A DNA stretch of 35,491 nt from an uncultured Planctomycetaceae bacterium (GCA_903927685.1 CAIYOB010000264.1:1-35491), one strand, 5' to 3'; shown: positions 1 through 8,155, counted from the stretch's first letter. Program-made: numbers and translations. The notes: generated from the sequence alone by a model not told the origin.

Positions 1-223
1 CAAACTGGAAGAGCCGTTCACGGTCAAAGAACGCCGGATCGTCGCTGAGCGTGGCTGTGTAAGCGCCCGTCTTCTCACCCATGATCCGCAAGGCCGCTTC
101 GCCCCACGGAATCGAGTCGTGAACGAACCCATCGGCTCGGGGCGAGAGGCACTCGCCGAACACATCCCATCGGTCGATCCGCTCTCCGATTCTGCCGCAT
201 TCCCCCGCCGGCGTCGGCCCCAT
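1..223 (-). CDS. ThuA-like domain protein, N-terminal part (runs off left edge)
   Basis: An open minus-strand frame begins at ATG 223 and reaches the left edge without a stop. Its visible 74 residues include GFVHDSIPWGEAAL followed by GEKTGAYTATLSDDPAFF, which resembles the start of ThuA-like (trehalose-utilisation) domains: a His-Asp-Ser-Ile-Pro segment, then an L-GEKTG-A-SDDP-F stretch. ThuA-like domains have a class-I glutamine-amidotransferase-like fold; their biochemical role is poorly defined, and in planctomycetes they often sit beside Gfo/Idh oxidoreductases. The roughly 25 residues before the domain contain no signal peptide and do not look like the usual first strand, so the start may lie upstream or the 5' end may be damaged. 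The family call is inference from motif similarity. Confidence 0.55.
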   Translation of the reverse strand, partial: MGPTPAGECGRIGERIDRWDVFGECLSPRADGFVHDSIPWGEAALRIMGEKTGAYTATLSDDPAFFDRERLFQF

Positions 224-539
224 GAATAATTCGGAGGCCAAAAGGCGGGCCAGCTGCCAACGCCCAGACTCGGCTACTCACAACTCAGCTGGTTTGGGCG
301 CAGACCGACTTCCAGCCAGGCCTAGATCGCGAGAATCCGTGCTCGGGGACCCCGGTAGTTCCGCCGTGCCCTCGCCCTGTCTCATCCTTCCCGGTCGCGC
401 GTCGGCCCACCGACGAGCGAGTTTCTGCCCAGGGCGGGCTCGGACACCGGGACCCGCGGCGACCTTCTTGTTGCACGGGGCCCGGCGCGGTAGCTGGTCT
501 CGGACCGCAACGCGAAGTTCACTGCAGCGGCAAGTGGCG

Positions 540-593
540 TTGACCCTGGCGGCGGAAACGGCTACTCTCTGCGGGGGGATTAGGAAAATCCTA
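540..593 (+). promoter_or_regulatory. Candidate promoter of the LRR-protein gene
   Basis: TTGACC at 540-545 (5 of 6 to the sigma-70 -35 consensus) is followed after exactly 17 bp by TACTCT at 563-568 (3 of 6 to the -10 consensus). A short palindrome, TAGGA-AAA-TCCTA, lies at 581-593, between the predicted transcription start and the GGAGG ribosome site near 605, where an operator could act. The rest of 224-614 (391 bp) shows no gene I can support. Confidence 0.3.
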
Positions 594-614
594 GCGATCG
601 GCGCGGAGGGCGAC

Positions 615-3209
615 ATGACACGGACGTTCTGGCGGCTCATCGGGCTTTCCTTCGCCTGCTTGCTCGCGGCACCGGGACCCGCAGGGCACGCCGCCGAAAG
701 CCTGTCGATCACCACCAAGAACCGCAGTGGACAGATCGAGTTCCGCCTCGATTTGAAGGGCGGTGCCGTCTCCGGCTCGTTCACCGCCGAAACATGGAAC
801 AACCTGCGCGATTGGATGCCCTCGGGCACAGGGCTGTGGACCGAGTGGCTCCGCCTACGAACCACGGGGACGTTCCAGGGGAAAATCGACGCGGACCGAC
901 GGATCACCGGCGAAGTCGTCACCGACCGCTGGGAGTACGACGGCGTTCGCCCCACGAGCGAGCAGGCGGCCGGCATCGCCAAGGAAGGCCGGCCGCCGGA
1001 CGGCGAGCAGTTCGCTCCTCTCCACGAGAGCGTACTCCGCATGGTCGAGCGGAGCCTCAAGCTGAGGACGCTGAACACGAAAGGGACGCTTCGCGGCCGT
1101 GTGAGCGAGGAAACCGGCGTCGGTTCGATCGGCGTGGCGTTCCGCAACGGTAAGGTCGGCAGTCCCCGCGACCCGCTCTACGATCAGGGATTTTTCGGCG
1201 TCGATTGGGAGTTCAAGCTGCAACCGGCAGGTTCGCACGGCGACAATTCGGGCAAGATGCCCCCGTCGGCCGACAACGCCGGGCAACCGCCGGCGACACC
1301 GCCCAACGGCGCCGGGCAGCGGTTCTTCATCCCCACGCTCATGGCGGACAAGGAGGCGTACTCCAACGGCGAGCGGGTGACGCTCACGCTGGCCGTGAAC
1401 GAATGGGAGAACTCTGTCAACGAGCAGGGCGCCCCGCTGAGCAAGTGGGTCCGAGCGGTAGACGACGACGTGGCGGCCTTCGAGACGACGATCTACTTCC
1501 CCCGCGTGGCCAACTTGCGGCCGTTGCGGCTCCAGATCGCCCTGCCCGACGACAAGGTGTTCGTCCCCTTCGCCCCCTTTGTGCCGGGGATGTACCGCGT
1601 CGAGGCCCGGATGCTCGGGCCGCAATCGCGTCTCGACGCCAGTCGCAAGGTCTTCGGGACCGACTGGGACGCGACGGCGCGGGTGGAGTTCGAGTGCCTC
1701 CGTGTCACGCCGCTGGAAGGTAAGTCGGCCCCGCTGCGGGTCGAGGCGGCCATCCAGCGTTACCTGAAGGAAACGCCCTCGCACCGCGACGAGGTGCAGC
1801 GAGCCATCGCCGCCGACTACGCGGAGCTGCGTCTCGGGAACCCCGGCGTGACCGTGTATCCCGTGTCGCCGCCGCTCGTCGGCGACATGGAATGGGGAGG
1901 CTGGAACAACATCTACTTCGGCGAGAAGGAGTGGAATTGCGCCGGCTGCTCGAAGCGGACGATCGATTTTCTCAACGACCTACGGTTCCTCGATCGGGAT
2001 CCACGGAGCATGGTGGGCGTGCACTACGCACCGTTGTGGCGTGGGTTCTCCAACGGCTCGAAGCTGCTGGCGGGCGAGCACTACGCGGTCGCCATCTGGC
2101 CTGACGGCGAGCCGATGATCGACGAAGCCACGCAGATCCTCGACACTTGGCCCAAGCAACAGCCGGGCGTGTTCACCATGAAGGACTTCCGGTGGTTTTA
2201 CGGCTGGTGGTACGCCATCGGCGCGGCCTGGGGCGTGGAACCCGACACGAAGCAATTCGACACCGGCAGCCGCGGCGGATTTCCTCCGCACGGCGGCGCG
2301 GTGTATTGGAACCGCCGCTGGAGGAAGTGCCCCACGGCCGGGGGCGACGGAGGCGAGGCGGCCCTCGAGGTCGGCGAGCGGGGCGATGAGCCACCCCCGC
2401 GCCGCGAGCTACCGCGACCGATGACCCACATCCTCGGGCTGTGCCCGATCGGCCTCCGCGTGACCAGCGCCCGCGGCGAACACCTCGGACTGGTGGGCGG
2501 AAAGATCGCCGGCGAGATCCCAGGCAGCCAGCTCTTCGTGCATCCCCAAGGCCGCGACGACCTGTTCTGGTGCCTCGCCCTGCCTGACGGCTCGTACCTG
2601 ATCGAAGTCGACGGTTTGGGCCGTGGCCCGTTTGCGCTGGCGATGGCCCGCGGAACGACCTTCGCCCATTACGCGGCGAAGATCGAGAAGGGGCAAACCG
2701 CCCGGTTGGACCTCGCGGCCGACCCCGCGGAAGCCCCGCCGCTCGCGCTCCCCGACGGCTCGGAGGTCAAGCCGGCGGTCGTGCGGCGGACCGGCGGTGC
2801 CGAGCTCAGCGAGACCGCGGCGTGGGCTGAATTGCGGCGGCGCGGCGGTGTGCTGATCCACTTCCGCCGAAACGAGCCGGGCCAGCCCGTCGTGCTGGTC
2901 GACGCTGGCAACCACCCCCGCTTCGCCGACGATTGGATGCCTTACGTGGTCGCCTTCCGGCAACTCGAAACGCTCTCGCTGGCGGGCACGGCCGTGACCG
3001 ACGCGGGGCTGCACCGGCTGGGCGAGCTCGCCGAACTCGAGACGCTCGTGCTCGACGGCACGAAGGTGACCGACGCCTGCCTGCCGCACCTTTCCGGCTT
3101 GGGCAAGCTCCGTCGCCTGGACCTCCGCGGCACGCGCATTTCGGCCGACGGGATCGCAAAGATCCAACTCGCCCTGCCCGACGCCGATGTCGCGAGCGAC
3201 GATCCGTAG
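615..3209 (+). CDS. Large secreted protein with C-terminal leucine-rich repeats
   Basis: The 864-residue product starts at ATG 615, preceded by a GGAGG ribosome site at 605-609; the frame is open further upstream, but that extension lacks a signal and is not used. Residues 1-26 form a signal peptide (MTRTFWRL, a hydrophobic core, then GHAAES), so the protein is probably exported. The middle carries no domain I can name, but it has a CAGC cysteine pair near a WGGWNNIYFG segment and many aromatic residues. The last 100 or so residues are LRRs of the planctomycete type, with repeating LETLSLAGTAVTDAGL and LRRLDLRGTRISADGI units. LRRs normally mediate protein binding. It stands alone, divergent from the ThuA-like gene. 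Function is unknown. Confidence 0.85.
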   Translation: MTRTFWRLIGLSFACLLAAPGPAGHAAESLSITTKNRSGQIEFRLDLKGGAVSGSFTAETWNNLRDWMPSGTGLWTEWLRLRTTGTFQGKIDADRRITGEVVTDRWEYDGVRPTSEQAAGIAKEGRPPDGEQFAPLHESVLRMVERSLKLRTLNTKGTLRGRVSEETGVGSIGVAFRNGKVGSPRDPLYDQGFFGVDWEFKLQPAGSHGDNSGKMPPSADNAGQPPATPPNGAGQRFFIPTLMADKEAYSNGERVTLTLAVNEWENSVNEQGAPLSKWVRAVDDDVAAFETTIYFPRVANLRPLRLQIALPDDKVFVPFAPFVPGMYRVEARMLGPQSRLDASRKVFGTDWDATARVEFECLRVTPLEGKSAPLRVEAAIQRYLKETPSHRDEVQRAIAADYAELRLGNPGVTVYPVSPPLVGDMEWGGWNNIYFGEKEWNCAGCSKRTIDFLNDLRFLDRDPRSMVGVHYAPLWRGFSNGSKLLAGEHYAVAIWPDGEPMIDEATQILDTWPKQQPGVFTMKDFRWFYGWWYAIGAAWGVEPDTKQFDTGSRGGFPPHGGAVYWNRRWRKCPTAGGDGGEAALEVGERGDEPPPRRELPRPMTHILGLCPIGLRVTSARGEHLGLVGGKIAGEIPGSQLFVHPQGRDDLFWCLALPDGSYLIEVDGLGRGPFALAMARGTTFAHYAAKIEKGQTARLDLAADPAEAPPLALPDGSEVKPAVVRRTGGAELSETAAWAELRRRGGVLIHFRRNEPGQPVVLVDAGNHPRFADDWMPYVVAFRQLETLSLAGTAVTDAGLHRLGELAELETLVLDGTKVTDACLPHLSGLGKLRRLDLRGTRISADGIAKIQLALPDADVASDDP

Positions 3210-3277
3210 GGCCGGCCCTCACGCCCACACCGCCCCAGCTGCGCACCGCCCCCCCGGCCGCCGATGGCTGTGCGCAG

Positions 3278-3440
3278 CCGCTTGGCCGCGATCCGGCAGG
3301 CGTGGTCACAGGGAACGCTACCAGCCCATTCCTGCTCCGGCGGCCCGCCGTTCGCCCAGGTCGCGTTCACGAACGGAAGTGGCTGGTCGCCCGAGCGTCG
3401 CGATTTGGACGACATAGCCGACTGGCCGCGGTCCGGCAGG
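3278..3440 (+). repeat. Degenerate short-repeat cluster shared with 18581-18658
   Basis: The 333-bp gap 3210-3542 has no credible gene but contains short repeated modules. CCGCTTGGCCGCGATCC at 3278-3294 recurs exactly at 18642-18658. A related copy is at 3422-3440 (17 of 19 bases match 3282-3300). A 28-bp module at 3344-3371 matches 18581-18608 at 25 of 28 bases. The order of the two modules differs between the two loci. They may be remnants of a dispersed element; the second locus adjoins the decayed DUF2924 gene. Confidence 0.45.
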
Positions 3441-3542
3441 TTGATCACCGCCAACAGCACCGCTGGCCTCTGGGCCTGCCGTCCAGTATCTTCAGCTGGT
3501 CGCCCGTTACAGCCCGTCACGGCAATTGCACCGGAGGCTCCA

Positions 3543-3764
3543 GTGGATCGTAGGACATTCGTCAAGGCTATCCCCGCCTTGCCCGTGCTGGCCAACACAT
3601 CCGGCAGTTACGCACAGGCTCCGGCTGAAGCGGTTGGCACCCTGCAGCCTATCGTTCTGCCGAAACCCGACAAAGACGGTGGTAAGTCAGTACTCGCGGC
3701 ATTGCAGGAACGACGAACCAATCGCAACGTCAGCGCCGACAAACTGTCCCCTCAACTATGGTAG
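3543..3764 (+). pseudogene. Truncated nitroreductase (SagB/ThcOx-like), 5' fragment only
   Basis: A GTG start at 3543 with GGAGG at 3533-3537 opens a 73-codon frame beginning VDRRTFVKAIPALPVLA, a twin-arginine-like export signal. It continues with LQPIVLPKPDKDGG and then SVLAALQERRTNRNVSADKLSPQ, the usual first helix of SagB-type nitroreductases (the RRTxR segment binds FMN in that family). The family normally continues LSNLLWAAWGVNR and so on for about 150 more residues. Here the frame ends with a TAG just after SPQLW, and I see no continuation downstream in any frame, so the FMN domain is missing. This reads as the 5' stump of a gene cut by a deletion. Family assignment is from recalled motifs. 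Confidence 0.62.
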
Positions 3765-4024
3765 ACAATACCCCGCCAATTCGCCACTATTCATGGCCGA
3801 GTGTGCCTTCCCGCCCACAAGTGGCGCTCGCCGCGGAGGGCTAAAACGCGTCCGAGAGCGCCGGACGGACAAAAGCCGTGCTTCGACCGGCGATGCGTCG
3901 TTGGGGGCCAGAACTGACGTGGGTGCCGGGAGGCGGGGCCAGCTCGCTGCCGGCTGCAACCATGCCCTGGCGATCCGCGAGGAGGCGAATCTGAACTTGC
4001 CTCGGCTGCGACAAGGAAGTTCGT

Positions 4025-4270
4025 CAATCCTTGAGTCGCTGCCAGTACTGAACGCTGGTCTTCCCGTTCAGCACCTGTATAAACTCGAATTGGTCAGGCC
4101 CGGTGATCTTGTCTCGGCATTCGCCCGACGCGGCGTTGCCTTCCGCATCGACGAAGTAAACCGTACCGAAGTAGGTGTTGTCGGCGAACTTTGTCACCTC
4201 CACCTGCCCCCGCCCGAAGCCGCTTCCTGCCCGTCGCGCCGGAAGACTCCCTCGTAGTTGGGCGCTGGCG
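4025..4270 (-). pseudogene. Small gene remnant with frameshift, unknown family
   Basis: On the minus strand two frames together read like one protein. The upstream frame gives PAPNYEGVFRRDGQEAASGGG and runs into a stop. One frame over, after a G-rich run near 4205-4215, the sequence continues VEVTKFADNTYFGTVYFVDA, then EGNAASGECRDKITGPDQF, and ends FEFIQVLNGKTSVQYWQRLKD at stop 4025-4027. The composition and the EVTKF to YWQRL stretch look like genuine coding sequence, whereas the overlapping longer frames are Arg/Pro-rich shadows. No start or signal is evident. I do not recognise the family. It could be a C-terminal gene fragment or a small gene with one indel in the G tract. Confidence 0.4.
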
Positions 4271-4310
4271 AGCAGGAAGGTGCAATTGACGGGAGTCTAA
4301 CCCGTCAAGG

Positions 4311-4562
4311 TCATTCCTCCGCTTGTCGCTGACCAGGAGCTTTGGTGAGTTCATCCAGGATCTGCAACCCTTCGTTGCCTTTGGCGAGCAGTTCGTCTTC
4401 CAGGCAATCGACGATCTCCTTGTACAGGGAGGGGTCGCTCTCGGCCTCGATGTAGTCGAAGACATGCCACAGCGCCAGCCGGACAGTCAGCTTGGCTCCC
4501 GATCGATCCGGATGCCCGCGTCGGCTCTTCGGGCTCTTGCCTGAGTCTGCGTTTGTCACCAT
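4311..4562 (-). CDS. Small hypothetical protein (83 aa)
   Basis: ATG at 4562 is preceded by an AGGGAG ribosome site. The product has a basic, Ser/Arg-rich N-terminus (residues 1-24) followed by an acidic helical region: LTVRLALWHVFDYIEAES, PSLYKEIVDCLEDELLAKG, GLQILDELTKA. No signal peptide or membrane segment is visible, so it is probably cytoplasmic. I do not recognise a family. It lies between gene remnants and a dispersed repeat. The regular amphipathic pattern and acidic composition argue that it is a real gene rather than a chance frame. Confidence 0.58.
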   Translation of the reverse strand: MVTNADSGKSPKSRRGHPDRSGAKLTVRLALWHVFDYIEAESDPSLYKEIVDCLEDELLAKGNEGLQILDELTKAPGQRQAEE

Positions 4563-4704
4563 TTCGCGTTCTCCCTGAACGGCTTCGCAGGACGCGGGAC
4601 GGAAACAACGGTTCGTGCCGTCACGGGGCGTCGATCCGCCAGCTTACGAAATGCGCGGCTCGAACGCCAGCACGTCAGGTCCGCTGAAAGGCGGCTCGGC
4701 CGTT

Positions 4705-4764
4705 TTGTAAGAACTGGCGACCTCCAACTGGCTGGATGAGCAAAGCTGATTTCGGGCGGATCGG
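4705..4764 (+). repeat. Dispersed intergenic repeat, copy B
   Basis: This roughly 60-bp stretch begins TTGTAAGAA and contains the AGCTGATT and GGGCGGA cores. It aligns along its whole length with 7114-7172 (copy A), with substitutions and small indels. The same relation is visible in minus-strand translation: PKSALLIQPVGGRQFLQNG here against PRISLLIRPARADAFLQDG in copy A. It sits in the 267-bp gap downstream of the SGNH hydrolase gene, which otherwise shows nothing. Confidence 0.55.
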
Positions 4765-4829
4765 GCCGGTTTTGGCGAACTCGGGGGAGGGCGGCTCGCG
4801 CACCAAAACGCTGCTGAGCACACCGCCGC

Positions 4830-5915
4830 TTACAGTCCGAGGGCCTTGCGGAGTATCGGCGACAGCTTGGCCGCGATCACTTTGTGGCCGCGTTCGGCTG
4901 GGTGCACGCCGTCCCTGGATAGCAAGACGTGCTCGTTGAAGCCGAGCAGATCCTCGCCCTCGACCAGGAAGATGCGCTGGTCGCCTGCCTGAATCAACTC
5001 CGCCGCCGCGTCCCGCATAGCCTTCCGCGTGTGGATGCTCCGCTCGGCGTAGGCCGGCTCCTGAACCTCCTTCACCGAGGTGATCGGCGTCAGCACGACA
5101 AGTGGCACCTCCGGGTGCTTCCGACGGATCGCCTGCAACATGGCTTTGAACGCGGTCGCGTCCTGCGCTCCGTAGGACTTGCCCAGATCGAATACGTAGC
5201 AGCATCCCGAAACCGAGTTCACCAGCTCGACGACATTGGGCTCCGCCTTGCCTGCCCCCCCGAAGCCCAGGTTGACGAAGTCCAGGTTCAGTCCGCGGCA
5301 AAGAATTGCCTCGTAGGTCTGCCCCGGACTTGACGAACCGCTGCCCTGGCACACGGACGATCCGTAGAACACTACCGGCAGTGACAGGGCATACTTGGGT
5401 TCCGGCTCCCGGAACAGCGCACCTGCGTCCACGCCGAGCGCCGTCACGACGACCTCTTGCAGATGCGGCAAGTAGACAACGATCTCCTTCTCTTCGCCGC
5501 CCAGCCCGTCGAACAGTACGAGTTCGGTTGCGGTGCCAGAGTCGCCTGCCGCCATGGAGTGGAAAGGACGACCGTTCACGTAGGCGTCAAACCTCGCCAC
5601 GCTGCTGCCGCGGACCGCCGTGGACCGCACTGCCAGCCGAGACGTTGTGCTGCGCATCGCAATTCGGCCACCCGACGGACACTTGGACCGGCCCTGCACG
5701 CCCTTGGGCAACGACGCCATATCCGTGGCAGGCATCCGCCAGAACCTTGGGCTGTTTTCGGCAAACCAGGGCAAGCCGCGCACCGCGAACTTCACCGCGT
5801 CCGGGAACTCGTGCCACTCCAGTGCTGGCAGAGCAGGAGCGTCTGCACCGCAAGCCCGGGTGTTGACCGCGCATGCGGCAACAAGGACCGCGACGACGTT
5901 CACGAAGTACTTCAT
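4830..5915 (-). CDS. Secreted SGNH/GDSL-family hydrolase (GxDLY + lipase_GDSL_3 type)
   Basis: The 361-residue product starts MKYFVNVVAVLVAACAVNTRACG, a signal peptide. The N-terminal half (about 40-170) resembles the beta-sandwich GxDLY domain that precedes this esterase type. The catalytic half contains VVFYGSSVCQGSGSS (block I, nucleophile Ser), LGFGGAGKAEPN (block II, oxyanion Gly) and SRDGVHPAERGH (block V, catalytic Asp and His). The usual block III Gly-x-Asn is less clear, with FDLGKSYG in its place. Such enzymes are extracytoplasmic esterases or deacetylases, often acting on acylated carbohydrates; the substrate cannot be told here. It is divergent from the LssY-type gene, with a 385-bp intergenic region that holds an inverted repeat. 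Confidence 0.86.
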   Translation of the reverse strand: MKYFVNVVAVLVAACAVNTRACGADAPALPALEWHEFPDAVKFAVRGLPWFAENSPRFWRMPATDMASLPKGVQGRSKCPSGGRIAMRSTTSRLAVRSTAVRGSSVARFDAYVNGRPFHSMAAGDSGTATELVLFDGLGGEEKEIVVYLPHLQEVVVTALGVDAGALFREPEPKYALSLPVVFYGSSVCQGSGSSSPGQTYEAILCRGLNLDFVNLGFGGAGKAEPNVVELVNSVSGCCYVFDLGKSYGAQDATAFKAMLQAIRRKHPEVPLVVLTPITSVKEVQEPAYAERSIHTRKAMRDAAAELIQAGDQRIFLVEGEDLLGFNEHVLLSRDGVHPAERGHKVIAAKLSPILRKALGL

Positions 5916-5943
5916 GGCTGTGGCCTAGTGACAATCGCTTTTC

Positions 5944-6038
5944 CCCGGAAAACGCGGGCGGTGCCGTCATTGTCCAAAGCACGGCAACGGAGTCAACACC
6001 TTGACTTCCGGGCGGAGTTTGCGGCCGCGTTTTCCGGG
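5944..6038. repeat. Perfect 14-bp inverted repeat in a divergent intergenic region
   Basis: CCCGGAAAACGCGG at 5944-5957 is the exact reverse complement of CCGCGTTTTCCGGG at 6025-6038, with 67 bp between the arms. It lies just upstream of the SGNH hydrolase start (5915) and about 260 bp upstream of the LssY-type gene. It could be a paired operator, a cruciform or the ends of a very small insertion. The rest of 5916-6300 shows only the extended -10 motif listed separately. Confidence 0.6.
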
Positions 6039-6090
6039 ACTGCCTGGGTGCTCTTGCGACTGCGTCCCAATTCGCCCTTGAGGCGAGGCG

Positions 6091-6099
6091 TGGTACAAT
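6091..6099 (+). promoter_or_regulatory. Extended -10 motif TGGTACAAT
   Basis: TGG-TACAAT fits an extended -10 element (TGn plus 5 of 6 to TATAAT), about 200 bp upstream of the LssY-type gene. No good -35 is present at 17 bp (TTCGCC at 6071-6076). The same nonamer occurs at 8363-8371, and TACAAT recurs at 7224-7229 and 15822-15827, each in the leader of a plus-strand gene. Confidence 0.25.
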
Positions 6100-6300
6100 C
6101 GTGCATCCGGGCAGGCGGTGGTCAATGATGCCGGGCGGAACGGAGAGGCAGCGATGACCATCGACATTAACTCGGTATGATCGTCCAGCGCAGTGTCAGA
6201 GCGGTACGTATGACCCGGTCGGTCTCGCGGTTGTTGCACTTGCACGCAGACTCCGCCGACTTCCCGGCCCAGGTCGTTCGCGGTATCCCCGAGGTGAAAT

Positions 6301-7050
6301 GTGGATCAAGAATCTTCCGATCATGCGCAGCACAAGCCGCTGCCGAAGCGAAGGCCGTGGAATCGGCTTGCCGCGTTAGTCGTTGGCCTGATTCTGTTGT
6401 ATTTGCTGGTGGCATACGTAGTCGTACCCACTTGCTGGGTCCGCTATGCAGACCGCCATCCCTCGCTGAATGACATTCCCGGTGTCACGCATACCGCCGA
6501 CGGCATCCCAGGCGACCCGCTTAACGTCGCTCTAATCGGCACGGAGACCGAGATTAACACAATCATGGGGGCTGCCAAGTGGTACTCTGCCGATCCGTTG
6601 GGGTTTCGCAGCGACCTCCAGATCGCGGCCGACACCCTGCTGAAGCGACCGGACGATCGGGCGCCGGTCAGCAACCTCTACCTGTTTGGGCGTAAAGAAG
6701 ACCTCGCTTTCGAGCAACCGGTGGACGGCAATCCACGGCAGCGACATCACGTCCGCTTCTGGCGTGCGGAAAGGACCGCTCCGGACGGACGGCCCGTGTG
6801 GGTCGGGTCCGCCGTGTACGATGAGCGGGTCGGGCTCAGCCGCACCACGGGCCAAGTCACGCACGTCACTGCGCCCGATATCGATGCGGAACGAGACTAT
6901 CTTTCCCACTGCCTGCAGAAGACCGGCGACCTATCTGAAACCTATTTCGTGGACGATTTCCACAAAGTGCGAAAAGGCAGAAACGGAGGCGGAGACCCTT
7001 GGGAAACCGACGGTCGATTGTCGGTGGGCTTTATTTCGTCTGGAAGATAG
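6301..7050 (+). CDS. Membrane-anchored LssY C-terminal-domain protein
   Basis: GTG at 6301 follows GAGGTG at 6291-6296. After a basic cytoplasmic tail (KPLPKRRPW) there is one membrane segment, about residues 22-42 (LAALVVGLILLYLLVAYVVV). The rest matches the LssY_C family (PF14067): DPLNVALIGTETE, WYSADPLGFRSDLQIAA, APVSNLYLFGRKEDLAFEQP, RHHVRFWRAERT, VGSAVYDERVGLSRTTGQVT, HVTAPDIDAERDYL. The domain is found alone or fused to PAP2 phosphatase or DedA-like parts in other bacteria, and its activity is not established. At 249 residues it is a complete stand-alone version. A copy of the dispersed repeat follows 64 bp after the stop. Confidence 0.86.
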   Translation: MDQESSDHAQHKPLPKRRPWNRLAALVVGLILLYLLVAYVVVPTCWVRYADRHPSLNDIPGVTHTADGIPGDPLNVALIGTETEINTIMGAAKWYSADPLGFRSDLQIAADTLLKRPDDRAPVSNLYLFGRKEDLAFEQPVDGNPRQRHHVRFWRAERTAPDGRPVWVGSAVYDERVGLSRTTGQVTHVTAPDIDAERDYLSHCLQKTGDLSETYFVDDFHKVRKGRNGGGDPWETDGRLSVGFISSGR

Positions 7051-7113
7051 GACGGCGAGGTACGGCGGGATTCCCCAACCAGGTCGCGACCGTCGATCAT
7101 TAGCCCACCCATC

Positions 7114-7172
7114 TTGTAAGAAAGCGTCAGCTCTTGCCGGCCGGATCAGCAAGCTGATTCTGGGCGGACTGG
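7114..7172 (+). repeat. Dispersed intergenic repeat, copy A
   Basis: This is homologous to 4705-4764 (see copy B). It contains the self-complementary segment GATCAGC-AA-GCTGATT at about 7144-7159, able to form a short stem; in copy B the equivalent segment has one mismatch. It lies in the gap between the LssY-type gene and the membrane protein. Confidence 0.55.
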
Positions 7173-7309
7173 ACGAGATTTCCTGAATTGGGGCAAGACG
7201 GATTCGGGTGGGCGTCTGCGCTGTACAATCGCCATTGTGCGGCCCAATTGCGGCATCGCGGGCGATCTCCGTCGCGTCGTTCGGTTCTCTTGTCCGCAGG
7301 AGCGAATGT

Positions 7310-8155
7310 GTGAGCAGATCTCGTATTCCGGCGATTTCATTGTTCGTGGGGTGCCTCGCGTTTTTCTTCGCTGGCAACAGTCTGGCGTCCCTGTCGAAGT
7401 ACGACTATAGTCCAAGCCGCGCGATTGCGATGACCCTGGGGCCGGCGTGCATGGGGATGATCGGCGGGCAGGCAGCGCTCCACAGCATCTGGTGTGTGTT
7501 TGCTCCACTCCACTGGGGCCAGCGTCTTTTGGCAGGGGCAACGTCCGCAATCGCGTTATTCGGAGCCTTCCTGGTTCCGCCGTTCTTGGCCGACGGACTC
7601 AGGCACGCGGATGTGGCTGAGCTGGCGGCCCCGTTGCTCCGCTTACCGCTATTTCTCCTGGCCGCGCAAACGCCGCCGTGGATCATGCGGATGTGGTTTC
7701 GCTGGCGTATCGTCCATCGGGACGACGCCACGTCCGCCCGTTTCGAGCCACTGCGAATCGGAGGTTTGTTGATCGCAATGACGGTCATTGGGATGGCGCT
7801 GGCGGCGGCACAAGCCTCACAGTCGCTGACGGCAAGGTCAGGTGACCCCAGTATCGCCGGTCTAGTAGTCGCGGCCCTCGTCATCATGGTGATTAGCGCG
7901 ATAACCGTCGTGCCCGCGATCTCTGCTGGTCTGCGCGCACGGCGGTTACTGCTGGCACTTGGGCTGGCTTTTGCCGCAGTCGTGGCAGTCGTTGTCGTTT
8001 ACGTAGCAATGGCCGTGATCTTGGGGGGCCAGCGGTTGGAATGGGAAATTTTCATCGTCATGCCAGTTTTTGCGGGCGGCTACTTTCTGACTCTGACCGC
8101 GCCGCTGCTGATCGCTCGCCGACTCGGTTACCGGCTGCTGTGGGGCCGCGGTTAA
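7310..8155 (+). CDS. Polytopic membrane protein of unknown function
   Basis: I place the start at GTG 7310, which has AGGAG at 7298-7302; an upstream ATG at 7208 would add 34 residues with no hydrophobic pattern and no ribosome site. The 281-residue product has about seven or eight hydrophobic segments, among them PAISLFVGCLAFFFAG, AIALFGAFLVPPFLA, LLIAMTVIGMALAAA, SIAGLVVAALVIMVIS, and a C-terminal pair around VAVVVVYVAMAVIL and MPVFAGGYFLTLTAPLLIA. A soluble WFRWRIVHRDD loop lies in the middle. I recognise no transporter signature. It is downstream of the LssY-type gene in the same direction but separated by about 260 bp with its own TACAAT motif, so it is probably a separate transcript. 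Confidence 0.75.
   Translation: MSRSRIPAISLFVGCLAFFFAGNSLASLSKYDYSPSRAIAMTLGPACMGMIGGQAALHSIWCVFAPLHWGQRLLAGATSAIALFGAFLVPPFLADGLRHADVAELAAPLLRLPLFLLAAQTPPWIMRMWFRWRIVHRDDATSARFEPLRIGGLLIAMTVIGMALAAAQASQSLTARSGDPSIAGLVVAALVIMVISAITVVPAISAGLRARRLLLALGLAFAAVVAVVVVYVAMAVILGGQRLEWEIFIVMPVFAGGYFLTLTAPLLIARRLGYRLLWGRG

Noticed and set aside
222..614. Upstream extension of the LRR-protein frame
   Set aside because: It is Arg/Pro-rich, would bury the signal peptide, and the internal ATG at 615 has a strong GGAGG site.
3526..4257. 243-codon plus-strand open frame
   Set aside because: Basic, low-complexity composition; it overlaps the nitroreductase stump in another frame and is antisense to the better-looking small remnant at 4025-4270.
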